Notes under the pieces: model-generated
What the model was told of the DNA's origin: nothing
Database searches by the model: none
What the model saw: the letters and a program-made list of their open reading frames with translations, nothing else
Shown here: one piece after another, positions 59,586-64,000 of the stretch
Position numbering within the stretch: the stretch's first letter is position 1
Layout of the letters: each line of letters opens with the position of its first letter
Made by a program: the position numbers and the translations under genes
Source of the DNA: Bradyrhizobium quebecense
GTDB taxonomy: Bacteria > Pseudomonadota > Alphaproteobacteria > Rhizobiales > Xanthobacteraceae
Direction of reading: 5' to 3'
Length of the DNA stretch: 64,000 nt
Assembly (NCBI RefSeq): GCF_013373795.3
Contig: NZ_CP088022.1
Span: forward strand, 7,502,001-7,566,000

Positions 59586-60752
59586 CTACGCAAAATACCT
59601 GTCCAACACGCCCCGATAGATCTGCGTCAGCTTCTCCAGATCGGCCACCGGCGTGCGCTCGTCGATCTGGTGCATGGTCTGGCCGACCAGGCCGAACTCG
59701 ATCACCGGGCAATAGCTCGAGATGAAGCGCGCATCCGAGGTGCCGCCCGAGGTGGACAGCTCCGGCTTGCGGCCTGTGACTTCCTCGATCGCGGCGACTG
59801 CGAGATCGGTGAACGGGCCGGGCTGGGTCACGAACACGTTTGAATTCGACGGCTGCCAGTCGATGTGGGCACGGATGCGGTTGCCGCAGGCTTTCGCCAG
59901 CCGCTCGTCGACCAGCCGCCGCAGGCTTTCCTGGGTGTGGTTGTCGTTGTAGCGGATGTTGAACTTCGCCCGCGCCTGGCCGGGGATCACATTGCCCGCG
60001 GCGTTGCCGACATCGACCGTGGTGAATTCGAGGTTGCTGGCCTGGAATTGCGCGCTGCCGTGATCGAGCGGCTCGTCGCTCAGCGCGACGATCAACCGCG
60101 AGATATCAGGCACCGGGTTCGAGGCGCGGTGCGGATAGGCGACGTGGCCCTGCACGCCGTCGACGACCAGGGTGCCGGATTGCGAGCCGCGCCGGCCGAT
60201 CTTGATCATGTCGCCGAGCACCTCGACATTGGAGGGCTCGCCGAGCACGCAATGGTCGAATTTTTCGCCGCGCTCGGCGCACCATTTCAACAGCTTGACG
60301 GTGCCGTTGATCGAGACGTCTTCCTCGTCGCCGGTGATCAGGAAGGAGATCGAACCGTTGCCATTTTCTTGCGGCTTGCCGCCATGGTCGCTGAGAAACT
60401 GCAGGACGGCGGCGACGCTGCAGGCGATGCCGCCCTTCATGTCGACGGCGCCGCGGCCGTAGAGATAGCCGTCCTTGACCTCGCCGGAGAACGCGCCGAG
60501 CGTCCACGCCGCTTCATCGCCGGGCGGCACCACGTCGGTATGGCCGGCAAAGGCGATGTGCGGCGCCGAAGAGCCGATGCGGGCATAGAGATTGTCGATA
60601 TCGGCGGTGCCGGGTTCGGAGAACGTCACGCGGTGGACGTCGAAGCCTGCGCTTTTCAGCAAATTTTCAAGAACGCCAAGCGCGCCGGCGTCGGCCGGGG
60701 TGACGGAGGGGCAGCGAACCAGATCGCGGGCAATCGAGACAGCATCACTCAT
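59586..60752 (-). CDS. dapE: Succinyl-diaminopimelate desuccinylase
   Basis: A 388-residue M20-family metallohydrolase. The metal motif is [13 protein letters not shown], the catalytic/ligand pair is [14 protein letters not shown] and ITGDEEDVS, and the later ligand is in the C-terminal [12 protein letters not shown]. It completes the succinyl branch of lysine/DAP synthesis; dapD lies upstream on the same strand with a DUF805 gene between. Cytosolic. Confidence 0.94.
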   Translation of the reverse strand: MSDAVSIARDLVRCPSVTPADAGALGVLENLLKSAGFDVHRVTFSEPGTADIDNLYARIGSSAPHIAFAGHTDVVPPGDEAAWTLGAFSGEVKDGYLYGRGAVDMKGGIACSVAAVLQFLSDHGGKPQENGNGSISFLITGDEEDVSINGTVKLLKWCAERGEKFDHCVLGEPSNVEVLGDMIKIGRRGSQSGTLVVDGVQGHVAYPHRASNPVPDISRLIVALSDEPLDHGSAQFQASNLEFTTVDVGNAAGNVIPGQARAKFNIRYNDNHTQESLRRLVDERLAKACGNRIRAHIDWQPSNSNVFVTQPGPFTDLAVAAIEEVTGRKPELSTSGGTSDARFISSYCPVIEFGLVGQTMHQIDERTPVADLEKLTQIYRGVLDRYFA

Positions 60753-60801
60753 GCGCCTCGCTTAACACGTCACGCCGTGGGTGGACCAGCCTTGTGCAGC
60801 A

Positions 60802-61389
60802 TCATTCGAGCTCGCTCTGCTGATCCCAGCCCTGCCTGGAGCGCGACCCGCTGCCGCGGCCGCCGCCTCGGCTCACATGGGTTTTCCCAAGCGGATTGGG
60901 ACCATAGCGATTGGGGTAAGAGGTGCCGCGCAGAAACGCCAGCTCGATGAAGCCCCAGATATAGAGCACGGAGACGATCCCGCCCGCCGCCATCACCCAA
61001 TAGGAATCATCGGGAAGCCGGTCCGAGAATTGGCTCATGAGGCCGGGGATCGCGAAGTACGGGACCATCCACCAGCCGCTCTTGTCGCGATCGTGCAGGC
61101 GCTTGATCGAGACCGCGATATAGACCCAGACGAATAACGCCGTTCCGCTGGTCTTGACCAGCAGTGTGGGTAGACCAGCCCAGGTCAGCGATTTGTAGCT
61201 GTCCGGGTCGAACGCCCGGAAGACGTCGTCGACATTGAAGCCGAACGACGCACCCTTGCCGCCGAGGCCCGCCAGGAGCACCAGCGCGGCCAGGAACATC
61301 ATCCAGCACACGATGATCAGCGCCGCGAGCCAGAACTTGGCCCGGTTGACGCGACCCTTGAAGCCGAACAGGTAATTGGCCCAGTCCAT
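60802..61389 (-). CDS. DUF805 membrane protein
   Basis: A 195-residue protein with four hydrophobic segments and the DUF805 opening FGFKGRVNRAKFWLA, followed by IKRLHDRDKSGWW. The C-terminal 35 residues are basic and rich in Gly, Arg and Ser. Its function is unknown. The gene sits between dapD and dapE. The ribosome binding sequence GGAG lies in the 3' arm of the dapD terminator hairpin, with the T6 run as the spacer. Confidence 0.85.
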   Translation of the reverse strand: MDWANYLFGFKGRVNRAKFWLAALIIVCWMMFLAALVLLAGLGGKGASFGFNVDDVFRAFDPDSYKSLTWAGLPTLLVKTSGTALFVWVYIAVSIKRLHDRDKSGWWMVPYFAIPGLMSQFSDRLPDDSYWVMAAGGIVSVLYIWGFIELAFLRGTSYPNRYGPNPLGKTHVSRGGGRGSGSRSRQGWDQQSELE

Positions 61390-61390
61390 G

Positions 61391-61433
61391 AAAAAACTCC
61401 GGGCAGCGGCAATTTTTCGCGGCCCGGAGTTTT
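61391..61433 (-). terminator. Rho-independent terminator after dapD, overlapping the DUF805 ribosome binding site
   Basis: On the minus strand ACTCCGGGC and GCCCGGAGT pair around a loop, with AAAA before and TTTTTT after the stem. It follows the dapD stop (61461) and ends one base before the DUF805 ATG. Confidence 0.8.
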
Positions 61434-61460
61434 GTCGGCGTCGGATGGAGTTTGGTTCGA

Positions 61461-62306
<846 letters not shown>

Positions 62307-62395
62307 CGGGACAATCCTTGGGCGTATCGGGGATATGATAGGAATTTTGCAGGGCTTTTTCGGAATTTGGGGCCATGGAGTCAAGGCAAACCCCA

Positions 62396-62422
62396 CGTCG
62401 TCCTGGCCTTCGCCGGGACGAC
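62396..62422. repeat. Half of an F3 palindromic repeat
   Basis: CGTCGTCCTGGCCTTCGCCG followed by GGACGAC: a single hairpin of the F3 type, without the second arm. Confidence 0.65.
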
Positions 62423-62433
62423 ATCGGGAGAGA

Positions 62434-63123
62434 TCAGGGCTTCAGCCGCTGCAAGAACCCGGTGAGATCGTCCGTGACATGGTCGACATAAGCGGCGTCG
62501 CGGCCTTCGAGCTCCCAGGTCTCGCGCACCACCTCCTGGCTGCCGTCGGGCACCACCAGCACGGTGGTCATGCCGAGCTCATGCGGCACCACCAAATTGC
62601 GCGCGAGGTCCTCGAACATCGCAGCCTTCGCCGGATCGACGTCGTGGAGTCTCAGGAACTTCTGATAGGTCTGCGGCGCCGGTTTCGGCTCGAGATCGGC
62701 GGCGATGATATCGAACACGCCATCGAAATGGTGGCCGATGCCGAGCCGGCCCAATACCGCATCGACATGGTCGACCGAGCCGTTCGTCAGGATGAGCTTG
62801 CGCCCCGGTAGCTTGGCGATCGCAGCGCCCATCGCCGGATTCGGCTGCAACGGCGAGTGGTCGATCTTGTGCACATAGGCGAGATAGTCGTCCGCCTGCA
62901 CGCCGTGCTCGGTCATCATGCCGCGCATGGTGGTGCCGTAGCGCAGGTAATAGTCCTTCTGCAGCCGCCGCGCTTCCTCGGGCGAGATCTTCAGCCAGTT
63001 GCCGACGAACTCGCCGATCCGCGCATCGACCTGCTGCCACAGATTGACGTGATGCGGGTACAGCGTGTTGTCGAGGTCGAACACCCAGGTCTCGACATGG
63101 CCGAAGCTGCGGGCAGTTTTCAT
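62434..63123 (-). CDS. Pyrimidine 5'-nucleotidase-type HAD hydrolase
   Basis: A 229-residue HAD-superfamily phosphatase. Motif I is [12 protein letters not shown] with the nucleophile D16 and acid D18, motif II is LILTNGS, motif III is in [11 protein letters not shown], and motif IV is [11 protein letters not shown]. It matches the SDT1/pyrimidine 5'-nucleotidase group that cleaves UMP, CMP or pyridoxal-like phosphates. Cytosolic. It is upstream of dapD on the same strand but separated by 127 nt. Confidence 0.87.
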   Translation of the reverse strand: MKTARSFGHVETWVFDLDNTLYPHHVNLWQQVDARIGEFVGNWLKISPEEARRLQKDYYLRYGTTMRGMMTEHGVQADDYLAYVHKIDHSPLQPNPAMGAAIAKLPGRKLILTNGSVDHVDAVLGRLGIGHHFDGVFDIIAADLEPKPAPQTYQKFLRLHDVDPAKAAMFEDLARNLVVPHELGMTTVLVVPDGSQEVVRETWELEGRDAAYVDHVTDDLTGFLQRLKP

Positions 63124-63133
63124 GTTATCTTTC

Positions 63134-63280
63134 CGTCGTCGTCCTGGCGAAAGCCAGGACCCATACCGCGTGATCCATCAAATGAAGCGCGGTGCCAATA
63201 CCGCGCAACGGTCGGTCACTACCAGTCTTCGCCAAATGATTGCCTGTGGTAATGGGTCCTGGCTTTCGCCAGGACGACGG
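63134..63280. repeat. Two-hairpin palindromic repeat, family F3, copy 3
   Basis: CGTCGTCGTCCTGGCGAAAG at the left and CTTTCGCCAGGACGACGG at the right, each with its own hairpin (CCTGGCGAAAGCCAGG). It fills the gap between the HAD gene and the DUF1036 gene. Confidence 0.85.
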
Positions 63281-63306
63281 TGATCCATGTGGCGCCACTG
63301 CCTTCA

Positions 63307-64000
63307 TCACGGCATCGCAAAGCGCAGCGTCTTGCCGCCGCTGGTCATGTCGACGGTGGTGAAGCCGAGCGCGGTGAGGCCGCGGGTGGCGCAGTCGCCC
63401 TGCTCGTTGACCTCGAACTTGCTTTCGCGGGTGCAGAGCTGGACCGCGCCGCCCCAGTTCAGCGGCTTGTCTTTGATGCGGATGGCGCGGTTGTCGCCGT
63501 CGACGGCTTCGGCGAAGGAATAGATCTGCTTCGGCGTGCCCGACACGTCGGGATGCAGGCATTTGCCGGGGTCGATCCGATACCAGCCGCGGCTGGTCAC
63601 CATCTTGCCGTCATCGGTCGCAACCGCGGCCATCACCTTGTGCGGCGTGTCGTTGCACCAGGTCAGCCCCGACGGCGAGGGCTTCTGCACGGCATCGACC
63701 ATGGTGGCGAAGAAGTTCGGCGACTGCACAATGTCGCTGCCGAGCCCGCGGCTCTTGAGGAATGCCGACAGCGCGCTCTGGGTCTTCGGCCCGTCGACGC
63801 CGTCGATCGGTGCTGCGTCGTAGCCTGCGATCACCAGCAGACGCTGGATGCCGGCGAGCCGCGCCTGCTCATCGTCATACTCGCTGTCTTCGGCGAGGTA
63901 GGCAACGAGATTGCCGTCATCGGTCTGCGTCGGCGTGATCTGGGTGAACTGCGCCGGTGTCTGGCCGGAGCGGCATTGGCGCGCGGCCGCGATCACGAAA
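63307..64000 (-). CDS. DUF1036 protein with peptidoglycan-binding-like domain, 3' part
   Basis: The frame is open to the last base, so the N-terminus lies beyond the window. The visible part has a peptidoglycan-binding-like helical segment (YDAAPIDGVDGPKTQSALSAFLKSRGL) followed by a DUF1036 domain (CNDTPHKVMAAVATDDG, SRGWYRIDPGKCLHP, VQLCTRESKFEV, GDCATRGLTALGF) whose four cysteines probably form disulfides. It is likely periplasmic. The role is unknown; DUF1036 proteins are common in alphaproteobacteria. Confidence 0.82.
   Translation of the reverse strand, partial: FVIAAARQCRSGQTPAQFTQITPTQTDDGNLVAYLAEDSEYDDEQARLAGIQRLLVIAGYDAAPIDGVDGPKTQSALSAFLKSRGLGSDIVQSPNFFATMVDAVQKPSPSGLTWCNDTPHKVMAAVATDDGKMVTSRGWYRIDPGKCLHPDVSGTPKQIYSFAEAVDGDNRAIRIKDKPLNWGGAVQLCTRESKFEVNEQGDCATRGLTALGFTTVDMTSGGKTLRFAMP

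Overview
The window is a chromosomal segment of a high-GC alphaproteobacterium, most likely Bradyrhizobium or a close relative. I infer this from the protein families, from the conserved blocks HIT-ffs-dnaX-ybaB-recR and def-fmt-truA, and from several families of two-hairpin intergenic repeats that resemble those I associate with Bradyrhizobium genomes. No rRNA, tRNA, CRISPR array or prophage was seen. Coding density is high, so most alternative-frame ORFs are GC-driven shadows.

Layout. 1-10.4 kb: end of an MFS transporter, a D-aminoacylase-like amidohydrolase, a ClC anion channel divergent from a MarR regulator with a perfect inverted repeat between them, a CYTH-CHAD protein, an Fsr-like MFS exporter, an ATP-grasp enzyme and a 57-residue charged protein. 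10.5-15.9 kb: a corrinoid uptake locus, with a TonB-dependent receptor behind a cobalamin riboswitch and a divergent permease-ATPase-binding protein set. 16-22.2 kb: a thiosulfate oxidation operon soxX-Y-Z-A-K-B plus a frameshifted DsrE-like gene, followed by a metallo-beta-lactamase/rhodanese sulfur dioxygenase candidate. 22.4-30.7 kb: methyltransferase, orphan HicB-like antitoxin, two MFS transporters, VOC and CMD-family enzymes and a two-gene acyl-CoA dehydrogenase pair. 31-37 kb: an AapJ-like binding protein, an L,D-transpeptidase and a ccdA-tlpA-cydA-cydB-DUF2474 cluster for a cyanide-insensitive-type quinol oxidase. 37.3-45.2 kb: ECF sigma factor, acyltransferase, hrpB, NCS1 permease, aspartic protease, and a MNT/HEPN pair. 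45.3-64 kb: phosphomannomutase, Lrp regulator, PfkB kinase, nudC, HIT, the SRP RNA, dnaX-ybaB-recR, AmpG-like permease, a GIY-YIG gene, rmuC, def-fmt-truA, dapE, DUF805, dapD, a HAD nucleotidase and a DUF1036 protein cut by the window end.

The most unusual feature is at 55220-55616. A single-domain GIY-YIG gene is enclosed almost to the base between two 43-nt inverted arms. The same arms, without a gene, build three further two-hairpin repeats in the window. This looks like a compact autonomous element with its non-autonomous derivatives. Other points of interest are the marR/clc operator, the sox operon carrying two copies of one palindromic repeat and a homopolymer frameshift, and a dapD terminator whose 3' arm holds the ribosome binding site of the next gene.
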